From Hydractinia symbiolongicarpus (lineage: Eukaryota > Cnidaria > Hydrozoa > Anthoathecata > Hydractiniidae), in the NCBI RefSeq assembly GCF_029227915.1, contig NC_079884.1:31746001-31810000 (forward strand): a stretch of 64,000 bases of DNA, written 5' to 3'. Under the pieces are notes generated by a model. The model worked only from the letters and a program-made list of their open reading frames with translations. It did not search any database and had not been told where the DNA came from. Both the position numbers and the translations under genes were made by a program. Each line of letters starts with the position of its first letter. The first letter of the stretch is position 1. This document shows, in pieces, positions 37,781-50,585 of the stretch.

Positions 37781-40700
37781 ACGCTGAATAAAAGAAGTTT
37801 AATCGCCGGCAAACGAAAACCTGCGATTTCCCGTGAATCCCAGACTCGACCTGTGAAGTCAAAAGTATACAAAGAAAGTACCCAGGGTGTTAACTCATTT
37901 CCCGAACGGTTTTTTAAATTATCTTTTCACCACTAAAACGCATGAGACTTGTAGTTTTCAAAAATGTTTTCATTTTTGATGAGGCGCTGAATAAAAGAAG
38001 TTTAATCGCCGGCAAACGAAAACCCGCCATTTCCCGTAAACCCCGGACTCGGCCCGTATAATCAAAAGTATACAAAGAAAGTACCCAGAGAGTAAACCTA
38101 TTTCCCGAACGATTTTTTAAATTATTTTTTCACCACTAAAACGCATGAGACTTGTAGTCTTCAAAATTGTTTTCATTTTTGATGAGACGCTGAATAAAAG
38201 AAGTTTAAACGCCGGCAAACAAAAACCTGCGATTTCCCGTATATCCCGGACTCGGCCCGTATAGTCAAGAGTATACAAAGAAAGTACCCAGGGTGTAAAC
38301 TCATTTTCCGAAGGATTTTTTAAATTATTATTTCACCACTAAAGCCCATGAGACTTGTAGTTTTTAAAAATGTTTTCATTTTTGATGAGACGCTGAATAA
38401 AAGAAGTTTAATCGCCGGCAAACGAAAACCCGCGATTTCCCGTAAATCCCGGGCTTGGCCCGTATAGTCGAATGTATACAAAGAAAGTACCCTGTGAGTA
38501 AACCCATTTCCAAAACGATTTTTTAAATTATCTTTTCACCAGTAAAACGCATGAGACTTGTAGTCTTCAAACTTGTTTTCATTTTTGATGAGACGCTGAA
38601 TAAAAGAAGTTTAATCGCCGGCAAACAAAAACCTGCGATTTCCCGTAAATCCCAGACTCGACCTGTAAAGTCAAAAGTATACAAAGAAAGTACCCAGGAT
38701 GTAAACTCATTTCCCGAACGATTTTTTAAATTATCTTTTCACCACTAAAACGCATGAGACTTGTAGTTTTCAAAAATGTTTTCATTTTTGATGAGGTGCT
38801 GAATAAAAGAAGTTTAATCGCCGGCTAACGAAAACCCGCCATTTCCCGTAAACCCCGGACTCGACCTGTAAAGTCAAAAGTATACAAAGAAAGTACCCAG
38901 GATGTAAACTCATTTCCCGAACGATTTTTTAAATTATCTTTTCACCACTAAAACGCATGAGACTTGTAGTTTTTAGAAATGTTTTCATTTTTGATGAGAC
39001 GCTTAATGAAAGTGGTTTAATCGCCGGCAAAGGAAAACCCGCGATTTCCCGTAAATCCCGGGCTTGGCCCGTATAGTCGAATGTATACAAAGAAAGTACC
39101 CTGTGAGTAAACCCATTTCCGAAACGATTTTTTAAATTATCTTTTCACCACTAAAACGCATGAGACTTGTAGTCTTCAAACTTGTTTTCATTTTTGATGA
39201 GACGCTGAATAAAAGAAGTTTAATCGCCGGCAAACGAAGACCTGCGATTTCCCGTAAATCCCAGACTTGACCTGTAAAGTCAAAAGTATACAAAGAAAGT
39301 ACCCAGGATGTAAACTCATTTCCCGAACGATTTTTTAAATTATCTTTTCACCACTAAAACGCATGAGACTTGTAGTTTTCAAAAATGTTTTCATTTTTGA
39401 TGAGACACTGAATAAAAGAAGTTTAGTCGCTGGGAAACGAAAACCTGCGATTTCCCATAAATCCCGGACTCGGCCCGTATAGTCAAGAGTATACAAAGAA
39501 AGTACCCAGGGTGTAAACTCATTTTCCGAACGATTTTTTAAATTATTATTTCACCACTAAAACCCATGAGACTTGTAGTTTTTAAAAATGTTTTCATTTT
39601 TGATGAGACGCTGAATAAAAGAAGTTTAATCGCCGGCAAACGAAAACACGCGACTTCCCGTAAATCCCGGACTTGGCCCGTATAGTCAAAAGTATACAAA
39701 GAAAGTACCCAGGGAGTAAACTCATTTCCGAACGATTTTTTAAATTATCTTTTCACCACTAAAACGCATGAGACTTGTAGTCTTCAAACTTGTTTTCATT
39801 TTTGATGAGACGCTGAATAAAAGAAGTTTAATCGCCGGCAAACGAAAACCTGCGATTTCCCGTGAATCCCAGACTCGACCTGTGAAGTCAAAAGTATACA
39901 AAGAAAGTACCCAGGGTGTTAACTCATTTCCCGAACGGTTTTTTAAATTATCTTTTCACCACTAAAACGCATGAGACTTGTAGTTTTCAAAAATGTTTTC
40001 ATTTTTGATGAGGCGCTGAATAAAAGAAGTTTAATCGCCGGCAAACGAAAACCCGCCATTTCCCGTAAACCCCGGACTCGGCCCGTATAATCAAAAGTAT
40101 ACAAAGAAAGTACCCAGAGAGTAAACCTATTTCCCGAACGATTTTTTAAATTATTTTTTCACCACTAAAACGCATGAGACTTGTAGTCTTCAAACTTGTT
40201 TTCATTTTTGATGAGACGCTGAATAAAAGAAGTTTAAACGCCGGCAAACAAAAACCTGCGATTTCCTGTAAATCCCGGACTCGGCCCGTATAGTGAAGAG
40301 TATACAAAGAAAGTACCCAGGGTGTAAACTCATTTTCCGAACGATTTTTTAAATTATTATTTCACCACTAAAGCCCATGAGACTTGTAGTTTTTAAAAAT
40401 GTTTTCATTTTTGATGAGACGCTGAATAAAAGAAGTTTAATCGCCGGCAAACGAAAACCCGCGATTTCCCGTAAATCCCGGGCTTGGCCCGTATAGTCGA
40501 ATGTATACAAAGAAAGTACCCTGTGAGTAAACCCATTTCCAAAACGATTTTTTAAATTATCTTTTCACCACTAAAACGCATGAGACTTGTAGTCTTCAAA
40601 CTTGTTTTCATTTTTGATGAGACGCTAATCAAAAGAAGTTTAATCGCCGGCAAACGAAAAACTGCGATTTCCCGTAAATCCCAGACTCGACCTGTAAAGT

Positions 40701-41559
40701 CAAAAGTATACAAAGCAAGTACCCAGGGTGTAAACTCATTTCCCGAACGATTTTTTTAATTATCTTTTCACCACTAAAACGCATGAGACTTGTAGTTTTC
40801 AAAAATGTTTTCATTTTTGATGAGGTGCTGAATAAAAGAAGTTTAATCGCCGGCAAACGAAAACCCGCCATTTCCCGTAAATCCCGGGCTTGGCCCGTAT
40901 TGTCGAATGTATACAAAGAAAGTACCCTGTGAGTAAACCCATTTCCAAAAGGATTTTTTAAATTATCTTTTCACCACTAAAACGCATGAGACTTGTAGTC
41001 TTCAAATTTGTTTTCATTTTTGATGAGACGCTGAATAAAAGAAGTTTAATCGCCGGCAAACAAAAACCTGCGATTTCCCGTAAATCCCAGACTCGACCTG
41101 TAAAGTCAAAAGTATACAAAGAAAGTACCCAGGATGTAAACTCATTTCCCGAACGATTTTTTAAATTATCTTTTCACCACTAAAACGCATGAGACTTGTA
41201 GTTTTCAAAAATGTTTTCATTTTTGATGAGGTGCTGAATAAAAGAAGTTTAATCGCCGGCAAACGAAAACCCGCCATTTCCCGTAAACCCCGGACTCGAC
41301 CTGTAAAGTCAAAAGTATACAAAGAAAGTACCCAGGATGTAAACTCATTTCCAGAACGATTTTTTAAATTATCTTTTCACCACTAAAACGCATGAGACTT
41401 GTAGTTTTCAAAAATGTTTTCATTTTTGATGAGACGCTGAATAAAAAAAGTTTAATCGCCGGCAAACGAAAACCCGCCATTTCCCGTAAACCCCGGACTA
41501 GGCCCGTATAATCAAAAGTATATAAAGAAAGTACTCAGAGAGTAAACCTATTTCCCGAA
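37781..41559 (+). repeat. 10-mer repeat (offset 2029 bp) and derivatives
   Basis: Bases about 37340-38590 match 39369-40619 at offset 2029 (37372 to 39401, 37739 to 39768). The landmark variants are CCCGTGAATCCCAGAC, CTGTGAAGTC, GTGTTAACTC and GAGGCGCTG. A second relation links about 38.54-38.95 to 40.97-41.38 kb (offset 2435, 12 monomers; GAGGTGCTG and CCCAGGATG variants). Private changes include GCCGGCTAACG (38823) and GACGCTAATCAAAAG (40621). Confidence 0.82.
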
Positions 41560-41969
41560 CGATTTTTTAAACTATTTTTTCACCACTAAAACGCATGAGA
41601 CTTGTAGTCTTCAAACTTGTTTTCATTTTTGATGAGACACTGAATAAAAGAAGTTTAAACGCCGGCAAACAAAAACCTGCGATTTCCCGTAAATCCCGGA
41701 CTCGGCCCGTATAGTCAAGAGTATACAAAAAAAAGTACCCAGGGTGTAAACTCATTTTCCGAACGATTTTTTAAATTATTATTTCACCACTAAAGCCCAT
41801 GAGACTTGTAGTTTTTAAAAATGTTTTCATTTTTGATGAGACGCTGAATAAAAGAAGTTTAATCGCCGGCAAACGAAAACACGCGACTTCCCGTAAATCC
41901 CGGACTTGGCCCGTATAGTCAAAAGTATACAAAGAAAGTACCCAGGGAGTAAACTCATTTCCGAACGAT
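41560..41969 (+). repeat. Two-monomer module, first copy
   Basis: Matches 45.62-46.03 kb at offset 4058 (41567 to 45625). It carries the AACAAAAACCTGCG, GTCAAGAGTATACAAAAAAAAG and AAAACACGCGAC monomers. It is present before copies 1 and 3 of the 9-mer but absent before copy 2. Confidence 0.82.
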
Positions 41970-43795
41970 TTTTTAAATTATTTTTTCACCACTAAAGCGC
42001 ATGAGACTTGTAGTTTTCAGAAATGTTTTCATTTTTGATGAGACGCTTAATGAAAGTGGTTTAATCGCCGGCAAACGAAAACCCGCGATTTCCCGTAAAT
42101 CCCGGGCTTGGCCCGTATGGTCGAATGTATACAAAGAAAGTACCCTGTGAGTAAACCCATTTCCAAAACGATTTTTTAAATTATCTTTTCACCACCAAAA
42201 CGCATGAGACTTGTAGTCTTCAAATTTGTTTTCATTTTTGATGAGACGCTGAATAAAAGAAGTTTAATCGCCGGCAAACGAAAACCTGCGATTTCCCGTA
42301 AATCCCACACTCGACCTGTAAAATCAAAAGTATACAAACCAAGTACCCAGGGTGTAAACTCATTTCCCGAACGATTTTTTAAATTATCTTTTCACCACTA
42401 AAACGCATGAGACTTGTAGTTTTCAAAAATGTTGTCATTTTTGATGGGACGCTTAATGAAAGTGGTTTAATCGCCGGCAAACGAAAACCCGTGATTTCCC
42501 GTAAATCCCGGGCTTGGCCCGTATAGTCGAATGTATACAAAGAAAGTACCTGTGAGTAAACTCATTTCCAAAATGATTTTTTAAATTATCTTTTCACCAC
42601 TAAAACGCATGAGACTTGTAGTTTTAAAAAATGTTTTCATTTTTGATGAGACGCTTAATGAAAGAGGTTTAATTGCCGGCAAACGAAAACCCGCGATTTC
42701 CCGTAAATCTCGGACTCAGCCCGTATAGTCAAAAGTATACAAAGAAAGTAACCAGGGATTAAACTCATTTTCCGAACGATTTTTTAAATTATTATTTCAC
42801 CACTAAAACGCATGAGACCTGTAGTTTTAAAAAATGTTTTCATTTTTGATGAGACGCTTAATGAAAGAGGTTTAATCGCCGGCAAACGAAAACCAGCGAT
42901 TTCCCCTAAATCCCGGGCTTGGCGCGTGTAGTCGAATGTATACAAAGAAATTACCGAGGGAGTAAACTCATTTCCCGAACGATTTTTTAAATTATCTTTT
43001 CACCACTAAAACGCATGAGACTTGTAGTTTTCAAAAATGTTTTCATTTTTGATGAGACGCTGAATAAAAGAAGTTTAATCGCCGGCGAACGAAAACCCGC
43101 GATTTCCCGTAAATCCCGGGCTTTGCCCGTATAGTCAAAAGTATACAAAGAAAGCACCCTGGGAGTAAACTCATTTCCCGAACGCTTTTTTAAATTATTT
43201 TTTCACCATGAAAACGCATGAGACTTGTAGTCTTCAAACTTGTTTTCATTTTTGATGAGACGCTGAATAAAAGAAGTTTAAACGCCGGCAAACGAAAACC
43301 TGCGATTTCCCGTAAACCCCGGACTCGGCCCGTATAATCAAAAGCATACAAAGAAAGTACCCAGGGTGTAAACTCATTTCCCAATCGAATTTTTAAATTA
43401 TCTTTTCACCAATAAAACGCGTGAGACTTGTAGTTTTCAAAAATGTTTTCATTTTTGATGAGACGCAGAATAAAAGAAGTTTAATCGCCGGGAAATAAAA
43501 ACCCGCCATTTCCCGTAAACCCCGGACTCGGCCCGTATAATCAAAAGTATACAAAGAAAGTACCCAGGGAGTAAACTCATTTCCCAAACGATTTTTTAAA
43601 TTATTTTTTCACCACTAAAACGCATGAGACTTGTAGTTTTCAAAAACGTTTTCATTTTTGATGAGGTGCTGAATAAAAGAAGTTTAATCGCCGGCAAACG
43701 AAAACCCGCCATTTCCCGTAAACCCCGGACGCGGCCCGTATAATCAAAAGTATACAAAGAAAGTACCCAGAGAGTAAACCTATTTCCCGAACGAT
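41970..43795 (+). repeat. 9-mer HOR (1826 bp), copy 1
   Basis: In tandem with 43796-45621 at offset 1826 (41995 to 43821, 42204 to 44030, 43190 to 45016). Marks are AAAGCGCATGAG, GTATGGTCGAATG, CCCACACTCGACC, CAAACCAAG, AAAGTACCTGTGAG, TTTAATTGCCGG, ATTACCGAGGGAG and ACGCTTTTTTAAATT. I saw three substitutions between copies: GAGACCTGTAG (42818), GTGTTCAAAC (45057 in copy 2) and AAGCATAC (about 43343). Confidence 0.92.
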
Positions 43796-45621
43796 TTTTT
43801 AAATTATTTTTTCACCACTAAAGCGCATGAGACTTGTAGTTTTCAGAAATGTTTTCATTTTTGATGAGACGCTTAATGAAAGTGGTTTAATCGCCGGCAA
43901 ACGAAAACCCGCGATTTCCCGTAAATCCCGGGCTTGGCCCGTATGGTCGAATGTATACAAAGAAAGTACCCTGTGAGTAAACCCATTTCCAAAACGATTT
44001 TTTAAATTATCTTTTCACCACCAAAACGCATGAGACTTGTAGTCTTCAAATTTGTTTTCATTTTTGATGAGACGCTGAATAAAAGAAGTTTAATCGCCGG
44101 CAAACGAAAACCTGCGATTTCCCGTAAATCCCACACTCGACCTGTAAAATCAAAAGTATACAAACCAAGTACCCAGGGTGTAAACTCATTTCCCGAACGA
44201 TTTTTTAAATTATCTTTTCACCACTAAAACGCATGAGACTTGTAGTTTTCAAAAATGTTGTCATTTTTGATGGGACGCTTAATGAAAGTGGTTTAATCGC
44301 CGGCAAACGAAAACCCGTGATTTCCCGTAAATCCCGGGCTTGGCCCGTATAGTCGAATGTATACAAAGAAAGTACCTGTGAGTAAACTCATTTCCAAAAT
44401 GATTTTTTAAATTATCTTTTCACCACTAAAACGCATGAGACTTGTAGTTTTAAAAAATGTTTTCATTTTTGATGAGACGCTTAATGAAAGAGGTTTAATT
44501 GCCGGCAAACGAAAACCCGCGATTTCCCGTAAATCTCGGACTCAGCCCGTATAGTCAAAAGTATACAAAGAAAGTAACCAGGGATTAAACTCATTTTCCG
44601 AACGATTTTTTAAATTATTATTTCACCACTAAAACGCATGAGACTTGTAGTTTTAAAAAATGTTTTCATTTTTGATGAGACGCTTAATGAAAGAGGTTTA
44701 ATCGCCGGCAAACGAAAACCAGCGATTTCCCCTAAATCCCGGGCTTGGCGCGTGTAGTCGAATGTATACAAAGAAATTACCGAGGGAGTAAACTCATTTC
44801 CCGAACGATTTTTTAAATTATCTTTTCACCACTAAAACGCATGAGACTTGTAGTTTTCAAAAATGTTTTCATTTTTGATGAGACGCTGAATAAAAGAAGT
44901 TTAATCGCCGGCGAACGAAAACCCGCGATTTCCCGTAAATCCCGGGCTTTGCCCGTATAGTCAAAAGTATACAAAGAAAGCACCCTGGGAGTAAACTCAT
45001 TTCCCGAACGCTTTTTTAAATTATTTTTTCACCATGAAAACGCATGAGACTTGTAGTGTTCAAACTTGTTTTCATTTTTGATGAGACGCTGAATAAAAGA
45101 AGTTTAAACGCCGGCAAACGAAAACCTGCGATTTCCCGTAAACCCCGGACTCGGCCCGTATAATCAAAAGTATACAAAGAAAGTACCCAGGGTGTAAACT
45201 CATTTCCCAATCGAATTTTTAAATTATCTTTTCACCAATAAAACGCGTGAGACTTGTAGTTTTCAAAAATGTTTTCATTTTTGATGAGACGCAGAATAAA
45301 AGAAGTTTAATCGCCGGGAAATAAAAACCCGCCATTTCCCGTAAACCCCGGACTCGGCCCGTATAATCAAAAGTATACAAAGAAAGTACCCAGGGAGTAA
45401 ACTCATTTCCCAAACGATTTTTTAAATTATTTTTTCACCACTAAAACGCATGAGACTTGTAGTTTTCAAAAACGTTTTCATTTTTGATGAGGTGCTGAAT
45501 AAAAGAAGTTTAATCGCCGGCAAACGAAAACCCGCCATTTCCCGTAAACCCCGGACGCGGCCCGTATAATCAAAAGTATACAAAGAAAGTACCCAGAGAG
45601 TAAACCTATTTCCCGAACGAT
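43796..45621 (+). repeat. 9-mer HOR (1826 bp), copy 2
   Basis: Directly follows copy 1 without the two-monomer module. Differs from it at the few positions listed there. Confidence 0.92.
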
Positions 45622-47650
45622 TTTTTAAATTATTTTTTCACCACTAAAACGCATGAGACTTGTAGTCTTCAAACTTGTTTTCATTTTTGATGAGACGCTG
45701 AATAAAAGAAGTTTAAACGCCGGCAAACAAAAACCTGCGATTTCCCGTAAATCCCGGACTCGGCCCGTATAGTCAAGAGTATACAAAAAAAAGTACCCAG
45801 GGTGTAAACTCATTTTCCGAACGATTTTTTAAATTATTATTTCACCACTAAAGCCCATGAGACTTGTAGTTTTTAAAAATGTTTTCATTTTTGATGAGAC
45901 GCTGAATAAAAGAAGTTTAATCGCCGGCAAACGAAAACACGCGACTTCCCGTAAATCCCGGACTTGGCCCGTATAGTCAAAAGTATACAAAGAAAGTACC
46001 CAGGGAGTAAACTCATTTCCGAACGATTTTTTAAATTATTTTTTCACCACTAAAACGCATGAGACTTGTAGTTTTCAGAAATGTTTTCATTTTTGATGAG
46101 ACGCTTAATGAAAGTGGTTTAATCGCCGGCAAACGAAAACCCGCGATTTCCCGTAAATCCCGGGCTTGGCCCGTATAGTCGAATGTATACAAAGAAAGTA
46201 CCCTGTGAGTAAACCCATTTCCAAAACGATTTTTTAAATTATCTTTTCACCACCAAAACGCATGAGACTTGTAGTCTTCAAACTTGTTTTCATTTTTGAT
46301 GAGACGCTGAATAAAAGAAGTTTAATCGCCGGCAAACGAAAACCTGCGATTTCCCGTAAATCCCACACTCGACCTGTAAAATCAAAAGTATACAAACCAA
46401 GTACCCAGGGTGTAAACTCATTTCCCGAACGATTTTTTAAATTATCTTTTCACCACTAAAACGCATGAGACTTGTAGTTTTCAAAAATGTTGTCATTTTT
46501 GATGGGACGCTTAATGAAAGTGGTTTAATCGCCGGCAAACGAAAACCCGTGATTTCCCGTAAATCCCGGGCTTGGCCCGTATAGTCGAATGTATACAAAG
46601 AAAGTACCTGTGAGTAAACTCATTTCCAAAATGATTTTTTAAATTATCTTTTCACCACTAAAACGCATGAGACTTGTAGTTTTAAAAAATGTTTTCATTT
46701 TTGATGAGACGCTTAATGAAAGAGGTTTAATTGCCGGCAAACGAAAACCAGCGATTTCCCCTAAATCCCGGGCTTGGCGCGTGTAGTCGAATGTATACAA
46801 AGAAATTACCGAGGGAGTAAACTCATTTCCCGAACGATTTTTTAAATTATCTTTTCACCACTAAAACGCATGAGACTTGTAGTTTTCAAATATGTTTTCA
46901 TTTTTGATGAGACGCTGAATAAAAGAAGTTTAATCGCCGGCGAACGAAAACCCGCAATTTCCCGTAAATCCCGGGCTTTGCCCGTATAGTCAAAAGTATA
47001 CAAAGAAAGCACCCTGGGAGTAAACTCATTTCCCGAACGCTTTTTTAAATTATTTTTTCACCACGAAAACGCATGAGACTTGTAGTCTTCAAACTTGTTT
47101 TCATTTTTGATGAGACGCTGAATAAAAGAAGTTTAAACGCCGGCAAACGAAAACCTGCGATTTCCCGTAAACCCCGGACTCGGCCCGTATAATCAAAAGT
47201 ATACAAAGAAAGTACCCAGGGTGTAAACTCATTTCCCAATCGAATTTTTAAATTATCTTTTCACCAATAAAACGCGTGAGACTTGTAGTTTTCAAAAATG
47301 TTTTCATTTTTGATGAGACGCAGAATAAAAGAAGTTTAATCGCCGGGAAATAAAAACCCGCCATTTCCCGTAAACCCCGGACTCGGCCCGTATAATCAAA
47401 AGTATACAAAGAAAGTACCCAGGGAGTAAACTCATTTCCCAAACGATTTTTTAAATTATTTTTTCACCACTAAAACGCATGAGACTTGTAGTTTTCAAAA
47501 ATGTTTTCATTTTTGATGAGGTGCTGAATAAAAGAAGTTTAATCGCCGGCAAACGAAAACCCGCCATTTCCCGTAAACCCCGGACGCGGCCCGTATAATC
47601 AAAAGTATACAAAGAAAGTACCCAGAGAGTAAACCTATTTCCCGAACGAT
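45622..47650 (+). repeat. 9/11-mer HOR, copy 3: two-monomer module plus 9-mer lacking one unit
   Basis: Bases 45.62-46.03 kb are the module from 41.56 kb. Bases 46.03-46.73 kb match copy 2 at offset 2232, and 46.73-47.65 kb match it at 2029. The 203-bp change in offset means one monomer (the CTCGGACTCAGCCCG/AACCAGGGATT unit, 44.50-44.70 kb in copy 2) is missing. The join lies in TTTAATTGCCGGCAAACGA: the left side has the TTGCC variant, and the right side continues CCAGCGATTTCCCC. Confidence 0.9.
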
Positions 47651-50369
47651 TTTTTAAATTATTTTTTCACCACTAAAACGCATGAGACTTGTAGTTTTTA
47701 GAAATGTTTTCATTTTTGATGAGACGCTTAATGAAAGTGGTTTAATCGCCGGCAAACGAAAACCCGCGATTCCCCGTAAATCCCGGGCTTGGCCCGTATA
47801 GTCGAATGTATACAAAGAAAGTACCCTGTGAGTAAACCCATTTCCAAAACGATTTTTTAAATTATCTTTTCACCACTAAAACGCATGAGACTTGTAGTCT
47901 TCAAACTTGTTTTCATTTTTGATGAGACGCTGAATAAAAGAAGTTTAATCGCCGGCAAACGAAGACCTGCGATTTCCCGTAAATCCCAGACTCGACCTGT
48001 AAAGTCAAAAGTATACAAAGAAAGTACCCAGGATGTAAACTCATTTCCCGAACGATTTTTTAAATTATCTTTCCACCACTAAAACGCATGAGACTTTTAG
48101 TTTTCAAAAATGTTTTCATTTTTGATGAGGCGCTGAATAAAAGAAGTTTAATCGCCGGCAAACGAAAACCCGCCATTTCCCGTAAACCCCGGACTCGGCC
48201 CGTATAATCAAAAGTATACAAAGAAAGTACTCAGAGAGTAAACCTATTTCCCGAACGATTTTTTAAATTATTTTTTCACCACTAAAACGCATGAGACTTG
48301 TAGTTTTCAAACTTGTTTTCATTTTTGATGAGACGCTGAATAAAAGAAGTTTAAACGCCGGCAAACAAAAACCTGCGATTTCCCGTAAATCCCGGACTCG
48401 GCCCGTATAGTCAAGAGTATACAAAAAAAAGTACCCAGGGTGTAAACTCATTTTCCGAACGATTTTTTAAATTATTATTTCACTACTAAAACGCATGAGA
48501 CTTGTAGTTTTCAGAAATATTTTCATTTTTGATGAGACGCTTAATGAAAGTGGTTTAATCGCCGGCAAACGAAAACCCGCGATTTCCCGTAAATCCCCGG
48601 CTTGGCCCGTATTGTCGAATGTATACAAAGAAAGTACCCTGTGAGTAAACCCATTTCCAAAAGGATTTTTTAAATTATCTTTTCACCAGTAAAACGCATG
48701 AGACTTGTAGTCTTCAAACTTGTTTTCATTTTTGATGAGACGCTGAATAAAAGAAGTTTAATCGCCGGCAAACGAAAACCTGCGATTTCCCGTAAATCCC
48801 AGACTCGACCTGTAAAGTCAAAAGTATACAAAGAAAGTTCCCAGGATGTAAACTCATTTCCCGAACGATTTTTTAAATTATCTTTTCACCACTAAAACGC
48901 ATGAGAATTGTAGTTTTCAAAAATGTTTTCATTTTTGATGAGGCGCTGAATAAAAGAAGTTTAATCGCCGGCAAACGAAAACCCGCCATTTCCCGTAAAC
49001 CCCGGACTCGGCCAGTATAATCAAAAGAATACAAAGAAAGTACTCAGAGAGTAAACGTATTTCCCGAACGATTTTTTAAATTATTTTTTCACCACTAAAA
49101 CGCATGAGACTTGTAGTCTTCAAACTTGTTTTCATTTTTGATGAGACGCTGAATAAAAGAAGTTTAAACGCCGGCAAACAAAAACCTGCAATTTCCCGTA
49201 AATCCCGGACTTGGCCCGTATAGTCAAAAGTATACAAAGAAAGTACCCAGGGTGTAAACTCATTTCCCGAACGATTTTTTAAATTATCTTTTCACCACTA
49301 AAACGCATGAGACTTGTAGTTTTCAAAAATGTTTTCATTTTTGATGAGGTGCTGAATAAAAGAAGTTTAATCGCCGGCAAACGAAAACCCGCCATTTCCC
49401 GTAAACCCCGGACGCGGCCCGTATAATCAAAAGTATACAAAGAAAGTACCCAGAGAGTAAACCTATTTCCCGAACGATTTTTTAAATTATTTTTTCACCA
49501 CTAAAACGCATGAGACTTGTAGTTTTTAGAAATGTTTTCATTTTTGATGAGACGCTTAATGAAAGTGGTTTAATCGCCGGCAAACGGAAACCCGCCATTT
49601 CCCGTAAACCCCGGACTCGGTCCGTATAATCAAAAGTATACAAAGAAAGTACTCAGAGAGTAAACCTATTTCCCGAACGATTTTTTAAATTATTTTTTAA
49701 CCACTAAAACGCATGAGACTTGTAGTCTTTAAACTTGTTTTCATTTTTGATGAGACGCTGAATAAAAGAAGTTTAAACGCCGGCAAAAAAAACCCTGCGA
49801 TTTCCCGTAAATCCCGGACTCGGCCCGTATAGTCAAGAGTATACAAAAAAAAGTACCCAGGGTGTAAACTCATTTTCCGAACGATTTTTTAAATTATTAT
49901 TTCACCACTAAAGCCCATGAGACTTGTAGTTTTTAAAAATGTTTTCATTTTTGATGAGACGCTAAATAAAAGAAGTTTAATCGCCGGCAAACGAAAACCT
50001 GCGATTTCCCGTAAATCCCAGACTCGACCTGTAAAGTCAAAAGTATACAAAGAAAGTACCCAGGATGTAAACTCATTTCCCGACCGATTTTTTAAATTAT
50101 CTTTTCACCACTAAAACGCATGAGACTTGTAGTTTTCAAAAATGTTTTCATTTTTGATGAGGCGCTGAATAAAAGAAGTTTAATCGCCGGCAAACGAAAA
50201 CCCGCCATTTCCCGTAAACCCCGGACTCGGCCCGTATAATCAAAAGTATACAAAGAAAGTACTCAGAGAGTAAACCTATTTCCCGAACGATTTTTTAAAT
50301 TATTTTTTCACCACTAAAACGCATGAGACTTGTAGTCTTTAAACTTGTTTTCATTTTTGATGAGACGCT
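47651..50369 (+). repeat. Irregular 4-mer and 6-mer repeats of domain IV
   Basis: Monomers with GAGGCGCTG, GTATAATCAAAAG and ACTCAGAGAGTAAACC alternate with GTCTTCAAACTTG and CCCAGACTCGACCTG types. Partial periods are 813 bp (47885 to 48698) and 1219 bp (48698 to 49917), plus a relation of about 1828 bp between 47.48-47.73 and 49.31-49.56 kb. No clean tandem HOR was seen. Confidence 0.72.
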
Positions 50370-50585
50370 GAATAAAAGAAGTTTAATCGCCGGCAAACGA
50401 AAACCCGCGACTTCCCGTAAATCCCGGACTCGGGCCGTATAGTCAAAAGTATACAAAGAAAGTACCCTGGGAGTAAACTCATTTTCCGAATGATTTTTTA
50501 AATTATTTTTTCACCACTAAAACGCATGAGACTTGTAGTTTTCAGAAGTCTTTTCATTTTTGATGAGACGCTTAATGAAAGTGGT
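50370..50585 (+). repeat. Isolated monomer patch of the GACTCGGGC type
   Basis: One unit with GCGACTTCCC, GACTCGGGCCGTATAG, ACCCTGGGAG, CGAATGATTTTTT and TTCAGAAGTCTTTTC. These linked variants occur elsewhere only near 21.39-21.57, 30.30-30.48 and 30.91-31.09 kb. The flanking monomers are ordinary for domain IV, and the neighbouring 5-mer copies have a different monomer at this place. Confidence 0.8.

Noticed and set aside
36089-47442. Repeated minus-strand frames of about 64 codons
   Set aside because: The starts I checked use TTG, not ATG, and the frames overlap the plus-strand frames in the same monomers. No coding signal beyond satellite conservation.
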